This document shows, in pieces, positions 27,168 through 35,993 of a stretch of 64,000 nucleotides of DNA. The position numbers and the translations under genes were made by a program. Position 1 is the first letter of the stretch. The number at the start of each line of letters is the position of its first letter. The stretch is from Sneathiella litorea (GTDB lineage Bacteria > Pseudomonadota > Alphaproteobacteria > Sneathiellales > Sneathiellaceae). The notes below the pieces were generated by a model. That model worked only from the letters and a program-made list of their open reading frames with translations, searched no databases and was not told the DNA's origin. The stretch is from contig NZ_WTUW01000001.1 of the NCBI RefSeq assembly GCF_009882915.1, forward strand, positions 1,228,872-1,292,871. Direction: 5' to 3'.

Positions 27168-28538
27168 TTACGCACGAGCCTGATAACGGTTGTCCCCAGT
27201 TGCCGCCGGGATGTTGACACCATCATCGGAATAGAGCTTCAGCTTATTGCGCAAAGTCCGGATTGAAATACCGAGAATATTCGCAGCGTGTGTTCGATTG
27301 CCGAAACAATGGTCAAGCGTGTTCAAAATGAGATCCTTCTCAACGTCAGCGACTTTCCTGCCGACGAGGGAACCTGCGCCCGCCGCAGTAGCCGCAACGC
27401 CATTCTCGGCAGAGGCAGTCTGATTGGATGGTGTGGCACTGCCATCCGGCATCAATATTGCCTCCCCGGTTATTGTATCGCCCTGACAGAGGAGAACAGC
27501 GCGGTGGATAGTATTTTCAAGCTCACGCACATTCCCTTTCCAGGGGTTAAGCTTGAGCTTGGCCATCGCGCTTTCATCAATACGGCGTTCGCTAAGTCCG
27601 TTTGAATCAGCGTATTTCTTTGCAAAATGCTGCGAGAGAACCTCGATATCTACGGGCCGTTGGCGAAGCGGCGGGATTTTGAGAGTCACGACATTCAAAC
27701 GAAAGAGCAGATCTTCGCGGAAGGTTTTCTCGGCGACTGCTTCCGCAAGATCGCGGTTAGATGTCGCGATGATACGAATGTCGACAGGAACCGGTTTTGA
27801 TCCGCCCACGCGATCAATCACTTTTTCCTGAATTGCACGGAGGAGCTTCGCCTGCAGTTGGATATCCATTTCGCTGATTTCATCAAGCAGCAGGGTTCCA
27901 CCGTTTGCTTCTTCAAACTTACCGATACGCCGGGCAATTGCACCGGTGAAGGCTCCTTTTTCATGACCAAAAAGTTCTGATTCCAGCAAATTCTCAGGGA
28001 TTGCAGCGCAGTTTACGCAAACAAATGGCTTATCAGCACGGTTGCTATGTGAGTGCAGATAACTTGCCATGACTTCCTTACCTGTTCCGGTTTCGCCATT
28101 GATCAGAACAGACGCAGATGAGGGTGCGATTTGCTCTGCCAAATTGACGACGTCCTTCATGGCGGGATCAGCGAAAACGAGCTTGTTGTTCTCCTGGGAT
28201 ACTGCTTCCAGGACTGCTGCGATCAGTTCGGGATCAGGCGGCAGAGGAAGAAATTCTTTGGCACCGGCACGGATGGCGTTTGCCGCTGCGGTTGCGTCGG
28301 TGTTTACGCCGCAGGCAATGACGGGGAGATTGATCCGTTCGCCGGAAAGCATACTGACAAGGTTCTTTATCGGCAGATTGACGTCAATCATGGCCATGTC
28401 CGCACCCTTGCCCGCCCGCAGGGACGCCATTGCCATCTCGATATCGTCCACATGACTGACCTTGGCACCGCGCGAGATGGCGATCTGGCTGGCAGCGCCA
28501 ATCTGACCGTTCAGGGAACCAATTATAAGCAACCTCAT
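27168..28538 (-). CDS. flbD: sigma-54-dependent flagellar activator FlbD
   Basis: The 456-residue protein has a receiver-like N-terminal domain in which the phosphoacceptor region reads AMIDVNLPIKNL. It is followed by a full AAA+ sigma-54 activator domain: Walker A INGETGTGKEVMASYLHSHS, the sigma-54 contact loop GAFTGAIARR, Walker B GGTLLLDEISEMD, and RFREDLLFRLNVV-like region. A Fis-type helix-turn-helix closes it (THAANILGISIRTLRNKL). FlbD activates late flagellar genes, and two sigma-54 promoters found here (upstream of fliK and of flgK) are natural targets. Confidence 0.93.
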   Translation of the reverse strand: MRLLIIGSLNGQIGAASQIAISRGAKVSHVDDIEMAMASLRAGKGADMAMIDVNLPIKNLVSMLSGERINLPVIACGVNTDATAAANAIRAGAKEFLPLPPDPELIAAVLEAVSQENNKLVFADPAMKDVVNLAEQIAPSSASVLINGETGTGKEVMASYLHSHSNRADKPFVCVNCAAIPENLLESELFGHEKGAFTGAIARRIGKFEEANGGTLLLDEISEMDIQLQAKLLRAIQEKVIDRVGGSKPVPVDIRIIATSNRDLAEAVAEKTFREDLLFRLNVVTLKIPPLRQRPVDIEVLSQHFAKKYADSNGLSERRIDESAMAKLKLNPWKGNVRELENTIHRAVLLCQGDTITGEAILMPDGSATPSNQTASAENGVAATAAGAGSLVGRKVADVEKDLILNTLDHCFGNRTHAANILGISIRTLRNKLKLYSDDGVNIPAATGDNRYQARA

Positions 28539-28558
28539 CGACTTACTCTCCTAGTATC

Positions 28559-29335
28559 TTAACTGTAGAACTGCACGCGGTTTGCGGGCGGCAGCAGGGT
28601 GTTCAACAACATTTCAAGGCGGCGGGGGTTTTCCTGCCGTCCGATGGACGCTGCACCGAGCATAAATACCCGGTTCAATAAAACTTCTTCCGCAGAGTTA
28701 CGCTCCAGTTTGGATGCCAGCGGATTAAAAAACATATTTGCGAGAACGGCTCCGTAGAATGTCGTGAGCAGGGCAACGGCCATGGCTGGTCCAATACTGG
28801 ATGGGTCATTCAGGTTACCCAACATTTGTACCAGGCCAACAAGTGTCCCGATCAGGCCCATCGCCGGCGCGACTTCTGCTGCCTTGCGTAGAACGCTGGA
28901 ACAGGCGTTATGCCGTGCGATCATGCCATTTAAATCATTTTGCAGAATGCGATTGACCTCTTCTGCGGGCAAGCCGTCAACAACAAGTTGCAGCGATTTG
29001 CGCTGAAAGCTGTCCTCCTCAAGAGACTGCAGATAATCTTGCAGATGCAACACTCCCTTGCCGCGGCATTTATCGGCGAGATCAAGCATGGAGTAGGCGG
29101 CGTAGTTCGGTGTTACATTTCGCGTGAATAGGGTGTTCAGAATTAATCGTTGGGCACGGATAATGTCAGACAGGGAAAAGCTGATCATCGTAACCAGAAA
29201 GGTTCCACCAAGCACCAGCAGGACAGACGGCAGATTATAGAATGAGCCGATTGAACCTCCGAGCAAAACGGCACCTGTGACAAGCATAAAGCTGCCAAAC
29301 AGACCCAGAACCGTTGCTAAATCAATTTTATTCAC
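28559..29335 (-). CDS. motA: flagellar motor stator protein, MotA/PomA family
   Basis: The 258-residue protein has four predicted membrane helices. The first pair covers about residues 5-55, and the last pair includes APAMGLIGTLVGLVQMLGNL and PAMAVALLTTFYGAVLANMF, both MotA/TolQ/ExbB signatures. The cytoplasmic loop between helices 2 and 3 is charged. It forms the ion channel of the motor with a MotB partner, which is not in this window. It lies inside the fli operon with 18-20 bp gaps on both sides. PomA-like (sodium) versus MotA-like (proton) use cannot be read safely. Confidence 0.88.
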   Translation of the reverse strand: MNKIDLATVLGLFGSFMLVTGAVLLGGSIGSFYNLPSVLLVLGGTFLVTMISFSLSDIIRAQRLILNTLFTRNVTPNYAAYSMLDLADKCRGKGVLHLQDYLQSLEEDSFQRKSLQLVVDGLPAEEVNRILQNDLNGMIARHNACSSVLRKAAEVAPAMGLIGTLVGLVQMLGNLNDPSSIGPAMAVALLTTFYGAVLANMFFNPLASKLERNSAEEVLLNRVFMLGAASIGRQENPRRLEMLLNTLLPPANRVQFYS

Positions 29336-29353
29336 TGCGTTACCCGTTGTTTT

Positions 29354-29743
29354 CTAGCGGCGATCCGCTTTGATGATTTCTGTCATCGTTACGCCAAGGC
29401 GGTCCTCTACAACAACGACCTCGCCTCGTGCAACCAGACGGTTATTTACATAAATATCAATTGCTTCACCAACTTTACGATCAAGTTCAATCACTGCCCC
29501 ACGACCAAGTTTAAGAAGCTGGCTCACCCGCATCCGTGATTTGCCAAGAACGGCTGTCACATGCACCGGGATATCAAAAACAGCTTCAAGATCCGCTGCT
29601 GTGCGGGCAATCTCTGTATCTTCATCCGTATCAATGTCATCGGAAGCCATGTTATTGGCAGTTTCCTCAGGGATTGCTATGTCGGTTTCCGGGGCTTGCG
29701 GTTTACCCAAGTCTTCGAGATTGAGTTCTTCATCTTCTGCCAC
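29354..29743 (-). CDS. fliN: flagellar motor switch protein FliN
   Basis: The 129-residue protein has an acidic N-terminal tail and a C-terminal SpoA domain reading IPVHVTAVLGKSRMRVSQLL and AIDIYVNNRLVARGEVVVVE. FliN builds the lower C ring of the motor with FliM and FliG. fliM is not in the window. It sits between fliH and motA in the operon. Confidence 0.95.
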   Translation of the reverse strand: MAEDEELNLEDLGKPQAPETDIAIPEETANNMASDDIDTDEDTEIARTAADLEAVFDIPVHVTAVLGKSRMRVSQLLKLGRGAVIELDRKVGEAIDIYVNNRLVARGEVVVVEDRLGVTMTEIIKADRR

Positions 29744-29754
29744 GTTATCACTCC

Positions 29755-30441
29755 TTAAAATTGGTCAGCTGTCGGCTGATCCATATCATTCTTGAATTCC
29801 TGGTTTTCGCCACGGTTCGAGCGAATAAAACGATTGATCACTTCTTCAAGGCGCTGCTGAATGTCTTCAAGACGGCGCTCCGTGCCACCATCAGCCCATT
29901 CAACCCGGCAATCTCCCGCGTGTTTGGTCTCGTCCGGGAGTAGGATAATACTCCCCTGAAAAGCAGAGCGACTGGTAAGATCATCAATTTTCTTGGAGAT
30001 CTTGTCGCATACCTCTGCATTCGCCCGAACGACTATCCGTGGTTCATCGTGAAGATCGATGAGGCATTCTTCGATCAGTTTCTGTACTTCCGCTTCCGGC
30101 GTGAGGTCGATGAGGGCGGGCGCAAACTTTGAGGCGATGGAGAATGCAAGATGGGCTGAATCCTGCTTGATAACGTTCATTCTCCCATCATGTTCGGATG
30201 CAAGTTGCGCCAATTGGGTATTGATTGCGCTCATCGTTTCAGCAACGGACGTTTCAATTCCCTGCAGTGACTGGTTTTGCCCTTCACGCAACCCGTTTTC
30301 AAAGGCTTCGGCTTTAAGCGCTTCGACATCGCTTTTCGTGTATACCATTTCTTCTCGCTCAGCTTGCTTTGGCGCTTCATCAAATGATGAAGAGTCCGTG
30401 CCGAACTCAGTATCGAAAAGAAATCTGTTGGTAGCAGCCAT
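29755..30441 (-). CDS. fliH: FliH-like flagellar export assembly protein
   Basis: The 228-residue protein has a charged, helical N-terminal half with a coiled-coil (VEALKAEAFENGLREGQNQS) and a C-terminal E-type stalk-like domain (LIEECLIDLHDEPRIVVRAN). FliH regulates the FliI ATPase. The name rests on length, the EGQNQ region and position after fliG; similarity in the family is low. ATG 30441 with AAGGTG ahead of it is preferred to the GTG at 30453. Confidence 0.8.
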   Translation of the reverse strand: MAATNRFLFDTEFGTDSSSFDEAPKQAEREEMVYTKSDVEALKAEAFENGLREGQNQSLQGIETSVAETMSAINTQLAQLASEHDGRMNVIKQDSAHLAFSIASKFAPALIDLTPEAEVQKLIEECLIDLHDEPRIVVRANAEVCDKISKKIDDLTSRSAFQGSIILLPDETKHAGDCRVEWADGGTERRLEDIQQRLEEVINRFIRSNRGENQEFKNDMDQPTADQF

Positions 30442-30454
30442 GTCTAATTGCACC

Positions 30455-31468
30455 TTAGTAAATTAACTCGTCATCGCCGCCACTTTCGGCCAGCATTATT
30501 TCGCCGTTATCGGCAAGCTCTTGTGCCGTATTAACAATTTCCATTTGCGCTTCGTCCACGTCTTTCAAGCGAACCGGCCCCATGGCTTCCATATCCTCGC
30601 GGAGTATCTTTGCTGCCCGCTCTGACATGTTTGTGAAAAAGAGGTCACGAAGGCTTTCCGAGGCACCTTTCAGGCAGATACCCAGGCGTTCTTTGTCGAC
30701 ATTCCGAAGCAGTGTTTGAACACCAGCGGGATCGAGCTTGAGTAGATCTTCGAATGTGAACATCAACGCTTTGATCTTCTCTGCGGAGTCCCGATTGCGT
30801 TCTTCTAAAGCTGAAATAAAACGACCCTCAGTATTGCGATCGAAATTATTAAAGATTTCCGCCATCAATTCGTGGCTATCGCGCTTGTTGGTTTTCGCAA
30901 GATTGCTCATGAATTCACTGCGCAGAGTATCTTCGATCTTGTCGAGCACTTCCTTTTGAACTGATTCCATTTGTAACATGCGATTCACGACTTCGAGGGA
31001 GAAGTCTTCAGGCAGTGTCGATAAGACCTTTGCCGCGTGGCCGGGGCTAATTTTGCTTATGACAACGGCCACGGTCTGGGGATATTCATTCTTGAGATAG
31101 TTCGCGAGCACCTGTTCGTTAACATTTGCCAGCTTGTCCCACATGGTCCGACCTGCGGGACCACGGATTTCTTCCATGATACCCTCGACCTTGTCGCCGG
31201 AAAGCGCCTTCATCAGAAGCCGTTCTGTGGCTTCATAGCTTCCGACGATGTTTCCGGTAGAAGAAATCTTACTCGCAAATTCGACGAAAAGCGCTTCCAT
31301 CACCTCCGAGGAGACAGATCCTAGATTTGACATCGCCTGAGAAATCTCCTTGATCTCCTCTTCGTCGAGGCGAGTCCAAAGATCCTTTGTATGCTCATCT
31401 CCGAGGGCGAGCATCATGATGGCGGCCTTGTCCGGACCGTTTAGATATTTTGTATCAGTTATTACCAT
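30455..31468 (-). CDS. fliG: flagellar motor switch protein FliG
   Basis: The 337-residue rotor protein converts stator ion flow into torque and sits on FliF. It begins with the FliF-binding domain ([20 protein letters not shown]), has the middle EHPQT-like element ([17 protein letters not shown], then [11 protein letters not shown]), and the C-terminal charged torque helix with [20 protein letters not shown]. The length is typical. It lies 14 bp after fliF. Confidence 0.97.
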   Translation of the reverse strand: MVITDTKYLNGPDKAAIMMLALGDEHTKDLWTRLDEEEIKEISQAMSNLGSVSSEVMEALFVEFASKISSTGNIVGSYEATERLLMKALSGDKVEGIMEEIRGPAGRTMWDKLANVNEQVLANYLKNEYPQTVAVVISKISPGHAAKVLSTLPEDFSLEVVNRMLQMESVQKEVLDKIEDTLRSEFMSNLAKTNKRDSHELMAEIFNNFDRNTEGRFISALEERNRDSAEKIKALMFTFEDLLKLDPAGVQTLLRNVDKERLGICLKGASESLRDLFFTNMSERAAKILREDMEAMGPVRLKDVDEAQMEIVNTAQELADNGEIMLAESGGDDELIY

Positions 31469-31482
31469 GAAATGACGGTTCC

Positions 31483-33186
31483 TTACGCGTCGTGATAGAG
31501 CCAGCTACGAAGAATGGAAATTGCTTCGTCTGGATGTTTGTCTACGATTTCACTGACCTTGTTGAGGGCCGAGGTCTTAACCTGACCATCAACTTTATCG
31601 AGATCAATCATGTTATCGATTTCATTGAGTGTTTGAGATTGTGCAGGATTTCCAGCTTGTCCCTGGCCATTGGCGATCGCCGGTACGGAGCCGCCACCAC
31701 CCAGCACACCGGCCGCAGCAGCGCCACCGGGGCCGGCAAGCGCGGGCGTCGCACCGCCAGCGGTGAGAGCGCGATTTAGAAGGGGTCGGACAACCAGCAA
31801 AAGTGCGAGAATCGCGACTATTACAAGGACGCCCATTTCACCCATTTTGAAAAGATCGGCTTTCGTCAGGCCCATGAAAATATCGTCAGTGATGACTTCT
31901 TCATCCGAGAAATTCTCTATTACCTCGGCGAACGGCATATTAACGACTTCGACGACATCCCCGCGTTCCTCATTATAACCTATCGCTGATTTTACAAGGC
32001 GGCTGACTTGTGTAAGAGCTTCCTCGCTGAGTGGTTCATAGGATCGGGTGCCGTCCGTTGCAGTTTCAGACCGACCATTGACCAGGACGGCGACAGTGAG
32101 GCGACGAACCGGGCCGGATTCACGCACTTCTGTCGTAATGGTTTTTGAGATTTCGTAATTAACTGTCTCTTCTGTCCGCGATGCGGCATTCTTGGAGTTG
32201 GAGCCACCACCATTATCGGCGTCTGCTTCAGGAAGATTGTTGGCGACGGAAACAGCGGGATCGATGGAAGTACCTTCGTTTGATGAGCTGTTTTCCTCAA
32301 CGAGCTGCGAAGATCTGACGACCTGACTATCCGGATCATAAGTTTCGGAATGAATTGTGCGCTGGTCAAAATCCATGACGGCACTTACTTCTGCTCTGAT
32401 ATTGCCGGGGCCCAGGGATTTCTCCAATAGCTTCTCGATCTGTTCTTTCAGGTGACTTTCATAAGCGATGCGCTTGAAGTCATTTTGTGAACTGAAGCCG
32501 GTACCCGGTGTTTCCTTGCCGTCGCCACGGGCGAGCAGGTTGCCATTTTCATCAACAATAGAAATATGTGATGGTGAAAGGGAAGGTACAGCAGATGCTG
32601 TCATATGCTGAATAGCAGCAATCTGGTCATCCGCAAGTCGGCCCCGACCATTAAGTTTCAACACTATAGAGGCGCTGGCTTCGCGTTTGTCGCGGCTAAA
32701 GACTTCCCGCTTTGGAAGCACAAGATGGACACGGGCGGCGGACACATTATTCAAGGCACGGATAGTGCGTGCAAGTTCGCCTTCAAGAGCCCGGACGTAA
32801 TTTACGTTCTGCACAAAACTGGTCGTACCGAACGTATCGGAGCTGTCAAAAATTTCGTAACCAATGGAGCCGCCATTCGGGAGGCCTGCCTCCGCCATTT
32901 TCAGACGCACCAAAGCTACCTGGTCATCAGGAATGAGGATATCGCGGCCGTTACCGCCAATCTGAAACGGAATATTCTCTGTTTCGAGCCTAGAAACGAT
33001 TGCCGCAGAGTCGGATGGCTCCAGACCACCATACAGCAGGGCATAATCCGGGCTGCTGATCCGCGTTGCCATTAGCATGATCAACGAAATCAACCCGACG
33101 GCCACACCGCCGAGGATCATAACCCTCACTGTTCCCAGACTTTGCAGAAGCTGGCTTAATCCGTTCACGTTGATGCTCCCACTCAC
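31483..33186 (-). CDS. fliF: flagellar MS-ring protein FliF
   Basis: The 567-residue membrane protein has two membrane helices, about residues 20-42 and 445-465. Between them are the ring-building YscJ-like domains ([40 protein letters not shown]). The C-terminal cytosolic tail binds FliG. It heads the long fliF-fliG-fliH-fliN-motA-flbD-flhA-flhF-flhG operon. Upstream is a near-consensus CtrA box (33238-33252) and a terminator that isolates it from sciP. Confidence 0.97.
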   Translation of the reverse strand: MSGSINVNGLSQLLQSLGTVRVMILGGVAVGLISLIMLMATRISSPDYALLYGGLEPSDSAAIVSRLETENIPFQIGGNGRDILIPDDQVALVRLKMAEAGLPNGGSIGYEIFDSSDTFGTTSFVQNVNYVRALEGELARTIRALNNVSAARVHLVLPKREVFSRDKREASASIVLKLNGRGRLADDQIAAIQHMTASAVPSLSPSHISIVDENGNLLARGDGKETPGTGFSSQNDFKRIAYESHLKEQIEKLLEKSLGPGNIRAEVSAVMDFDQRTIHSETYDPDSQVVRSSQLVEENSSSNEGTSIDPAVSVANNLPEADADNGGGSNSKNAASRTEETVNYEISKTITTEVRESGPVRRLTVAVLVNGRSETATDGTRSYEPLSEEALTQVSRLVKSAIGYNEERGDVVEVVNMPFAEVIENFSDEEVITDDIFMGLTKADLFKMGEMGVLVIVAILALLLVVRPLLNRALTAGGATPALAGPGGAAAAGVLGGGGSVPAIANGQGQAGNPAQSQTLNEIDNMIDLDKVDGQVKTSALNKVSEIVDKHPDEAISILRSWLYHDA

Positions 33187-33237
33187 TTAAATTACTCGTA
33201 AAATTTGTTCCACTTCATGAACGATACGATGAGGAGA

Positions 33238-33252
33238 TAAACAAGTGGTTAA
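33238..33252 (-). promoter_or_regulatory. probable CtrA box upstream of fliF
   Basis: On the minus strand TTAACCACTTGTTTA matches TTAA-N7-TTAA with one mismatch. It lies 52 bp upstream of the fliF start, suitable for direct control of the early flagellar operon by CtrA, as known for fliF in Caulobacter. Confidence 0.5.
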
Positions 33253-33362
33253 CGGCAGGCAATATTTGCCGGGTATGTGGAAATTTTTGCCTAGTAGATT
33301 TTCTTTGGCGTTAAATGCCTTCTAAAGCCCGGATTTTGGATACGGGCTGCTCTGGCCAAAAT

Positions 33363-33392
33363 AAAAGCCCGACATTTCCTGCCGGGCTTTTT
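33363..33392 (-). terminator. intrinsic terminator downstream of sciP
   Basis: Stem CGGGCTTT / AAAGCCCG with a 10-11 nt loop and T-rich tail on the minus strand (reads AAAAAGCCCG...CGGGCTTTTATTTT). It lies 27 bp past the sciP stop and before the fliF promoter region. Confidence 0.85.
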
Positions 33393-33418
33393 ACAAAAGA
33401 GAATAACAAGTAAATTAA

Positions 33419-33718
33419 CTAGTCACTTTTAAATGTTGAATCATTGGGACGGTACTCCTGGATCCGGGTCGTCCGAAGACCCGGTAGACCGTGCTTGTCA
33501 ATTGCTTTTTGCCAGGATAGGAATTCCTCGACTGAAAGCGTGTATCGACGACATGCATCATCCAGGCTGATCAATCCACCGCGAACAGCGGCAACGACTT
33601 CAGCCTTCCGCCGGATAACCCATCTCTTGGTATCTTTCGGCGGTAGATCATGAATCGTCATGGGTTGACCGTCCAGTCCAATAATCCGATTTACTTTGCG
33701 GTCCATTTGCGACTGCAT
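33419..33718 (-). CDS. sciP: CtrA inhibitor SciP (DUF1153)
   Basis: The 99-residue DUF1153 protein shows the SciP signature WVIRRKAEVVAAVRGGLISL followed by DDACRRYTLSVEEFLSWQ, a helix-turn-helix. In Caulobacter SciP binds DNA and CtrA to silence CtrA-dependent promoters after replication begins. ATG 33718 is chosen, with GAGG 10 nt upstream; GTG 33724 and ATG 33706 are also in frame. Its placement beside CtrA-controlled fliF and near ctrA and chpT fits. A near-consensus CtrA box lies about 58 bp upstream. Confidence 0.92.
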   Translation of the reverse strand: MQSQMDRKVNRIIGLDGQPMTIHDLPPKDTKRWVIRRKAEVVAAVRGGLISLDDACRRYTLSVEEFLSWQKAIDKHGLPGLRTTRIQEYRPNDSTFKSD

Positions 33719-33775
33719 CTGCACTCTACCTCACTCTTACATTTCGCCTTGATTTGAGATAATAGGCCCATCGAT

Positions 33776-33790
33776 TTAACAAACAGCTAA
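33776..33790. promoter_or_regulatory. near-consensus CtrA box upstream of sciP
   Basis: TTAACAAACAGCTAA matches TTAA-N7-TTAA except for one base. It lies in the 151-bp gap between flgE and sciP. Confidence 0.45.
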
Positions 33791-33809
33791 TGAGGTTGGT
33801 TAATTTTAT

Positions 33810-33844
33810 CTTCATGGCAGAAAGGCTTAATTCCTGCCATGAAG
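33810..33844 (-). terminator. possible terminator hairpin after flgE
   Basis: An 11-bp perfect stem (CTTCATGGCAG / CTGCCATGAAG) with a 13-nt loop lies 25 bp beyond the flgE stop. The tail on the minus strand is AT-rich but not a strict T-run, so termination may be partial. Confidence 0.5.
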
Positions 33845-33869
33845 AGGTCGACTGTAGGGCTTTAGGGAA

Positions 33870-35192
33870 CTATCGTTTCAGGCGGATTAGTTCTTCAAGC
33901 ATCTCATCTGCCGTCGTAATAATTTTACCGGCCGCCGAGTAGGAGCGCTGGGTAATAATCATACGGGTAAATTCTTCCGCAATATCGACGGTTGAAGCTT
34001 CCGTTGCTGAAGAAATGATGGTGCCGGCACCGCCTACTGTAGCTTCACGCAGAGTGAAGGCGCCTGACTCAGGCGTTTCATCATAGGCATTGCCATCACG
34101 GTTTTGCAGTCCGTTTGGATTTGCAAAAGTTGCAATCGGAATTTTATAGATTTCCTTCGATGTACCGTTGTCGAATTTGGCAATCACGGTTCCTTCTTCA
34201 TCAATATAGACAGAGTTGAAGGCACCAAACAATGCACCGTTTACTTCCGAGGATACGAGTTCGGAATTTGACGCGAATTGGGTGAAACCGTCTGAAAGAC
34301 CATCGCTGCCGAAGTTCAGGGTAACGGCCTGTGGCGTATCAATACCCATAGCCGCAGCCCAGGGAATCGTGACCGTATTCGAGAGCGTTGTAGATCCCAT
34401 ATCCAGCGTTCCGTCGGAATTAAAGGCGAGAATGTCTGAGCTCAGCATATCCTCGTTACCATCACCGTCGATGTCTGCTGTTATTTCGACCGTCCATTCA
34501 TTTGGAGTCGCCCCGCTGCCTGTCCGCAGATAATTAAAAGTGATGCTATGGGCAGACCCCATGCTGTCGTATATCTGGAAAGAGCGGACAAAGTGAGGAT
34601 CAACAGTACCACTTGTCATATCGCCAGCGACATAACCGGCCCCATAGGTTGCCTGATCCGAGGAGAGGTTAGCCTTGAGGTCAATGGTTGAGGTTGCTTC
34701 GGCGTTACCTGTAAGGCCTGTGATATTAACCGGAGTTAGTGCGGCTAGATTTGACTGGTTGGCAGGAATATTACCAGCAGCGTCAATTTCCCAGCCCTGA
34801 AGATAGTACCCTTGGGCATTACGCAGCAGGCCTGCAGCATCAGGTTCAAAAGTACCCGCGCGAGTGTAGACATAGTTTCCGCCGGATGCACTCGGGTCGG
34901 CTGCGTCCGATACGACGAAGAAACCATCGCCTGCAATTGCCATATGTGTTGTGGAGCTTGATCCCGTGACCAGGCCCTGCTGATCAATCTGCGCGCGCGG
35001 ATGTACAAGGACGCCGCCGGCAGAATATGTTGTGTCCGTTGCGCTTTCTGTCACCAGTGTCGAAAAAATCGCATTAGTGCCCTTGTAGCCAATGGTGTTG
35101 GAATTTGAGATGTTGTCCGAAATGGTTGCCATCGCCGTTGATTGCGCGGCCAATCCAGATACACCTGAAAACATTGCTGCTGTTAAACTCAT
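33870..35192 (-). CDS. flgE: flagellar hook protein FlgE
   Basis: The 440-residue hook subunit has the axial-protein N-terminus (MFSGVSGLAAQSTAMATISD, then NISNSNTIGYKG) and matching C-terminal helix (SSATEASTVDIAEEFTRMII, then TADEMLEELIRLKR), which pack in the filament core. Asp/Gly/Thr-rich surface domains lie between them. It is transcribed after fliK and flgD, probably from the sigma-54 promoter at 37503-37519. Confidence 0.96.
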   Translation of the reverse strand: MSLTAAMFSGVSGLAAQSTAMATISDNISNSNTIGYKGTNAIFSTLVTESATDTTYSAGGVLVHPRAQIDQQGLVTGSSSTTHMAIAGDGFFVVSDAADPSASGGNYVYTRAGTFEPDAAGLLRNAQGYYLQGWEIDAAGNIPANQSNLAALTPVNITGLTGNAEATSTIDLKANLSSDQATYGAGYVAGDMTSGTVDPHFVRSFQIYDSMGSAHSITFNYLRTGSGATPNEWTVEITADIDGDGNEDMLSSDILAFNSDGTLDMGSTTLSNTVTIPWAAAMGIDTPQAVTLNFGSDGLSDGFTQFASNSELVSSEVNGALFGAFNSVYIDEEGTVIAKFDNGTSKEIYKIPIATFANPNGLQNRDGNAYDETPESGAFTLREATVGGAGTIISSATEASTVDIAEEFTRMIITQRSYSAAGKIITTADEMLEELIRLKR

Positions 35193-35254
35193 TTTTTCTC
35201 TCCTATTTTACCGCCCACCTAATGAATGGCGAAAGCGTCTTGGGTTGGCCGCTA

Positions 35255-35947
35255 TCAAGCGGACGGATCAGTAGTCGTTGGTTCAGTTACAGACGTGATA
35301 TAGCTAAGGCCAATTGGGACATCGCCAACCTTCAGGACAGCTTCGCCATTGATCGTTTCTATACTTGTGGCCGTACCTTTAAAGCTGTAGTCGACATCGA
35401 TGGAACTGCCACCTTCGGTTTCGGCGGTGACCACAAGGTAGTAGGCGCCATCACCTGCCTGGGTTCCGCTATTGGTTGTGCCGTTCCAGCTGTACTGCTG
35501 TTCACCCGCTGCAGCGCTATTTTGGGTTTCAGAAAAAACGATATCGCCATTTTGGTTATAGACATCGTATTTCACGGCCGCAGCGCTACTACCAAGATCG
35601 ATGTTCCAGGCCGCATCACCATTATTCAAGGCTGCAACATTAAGATTTGTCCCGATGGATTTCCCGAGATAATTAATCATCGTCGCGCCCATCATGTTCT
35701 GTTGTGATATTTGTTCCAACTGAACTAAGGCTTCCAGATTCTGGTTGGTTGCAATCGCCTGTTCTACGGAACTGAAATTGACCAGCTGGTTTGTAAATTC
35801 CGTTGTGTCCGTCGGATTAAGTGGATCCTGATTGGTCAGCTGAGTTGTCAGCAGCGTCAGAAAATCATCGAAATTACTGGCCAGGTCCGTTTGCGCTTTA
35901 GCCGCAGCGCTATTCTGGATCTGGGATGTGGAAGTTATTTCGGGCAT
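35255..35947 (-). CDS. flgD: flagellar hook-capping protein FlgD
   Basis: The 230-residue protein has the FlgD N-terminal signature FLTLLTTQLTNQDPLNPTDT followed by EFTNQLVNFSSVEQAI. A C-terminal Ig-like/FlgD domain (YSWNGTTNSGTQAGDGAYYL) follows. FlgD caps the growing hook and helps polymerise FlgE. It lies 62 bp upstream of flgE and 46 bp after fliK. Confidence 0.96.
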   Translation of the reverse strand: MPEITSTSQIQNSAAAKAQTDLASNFDDFLTLLTTQLTNQDPLNPTDTTEFTNQLVNFSSVEQAIATNQNLEALVQLEQISQQNMMGATMINYLGKSIGTNLNVAALNNGDAAWNIDLGSSAAAVKYDVYNQNGDIVFSETQNSAAAGEQQYSWNGTTNSGTQAGDGAYYLVVTAETEGGSSIDVDYSFKGTATSIETINGEAVLKVGDVPIGLSYITSVTEPTTTDPSA

Positions 35948-35993
35948 GGTTCAATACTCACTTTTTGGAAATAATTTCAAAACAATCATTTGG

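Noticed and set aside
27027..28562. Several long plus-strand frames opposite flbD and flhA
   Set aside because: All lie antisense to well-recognised proteins and have biased, low-complexity composition.
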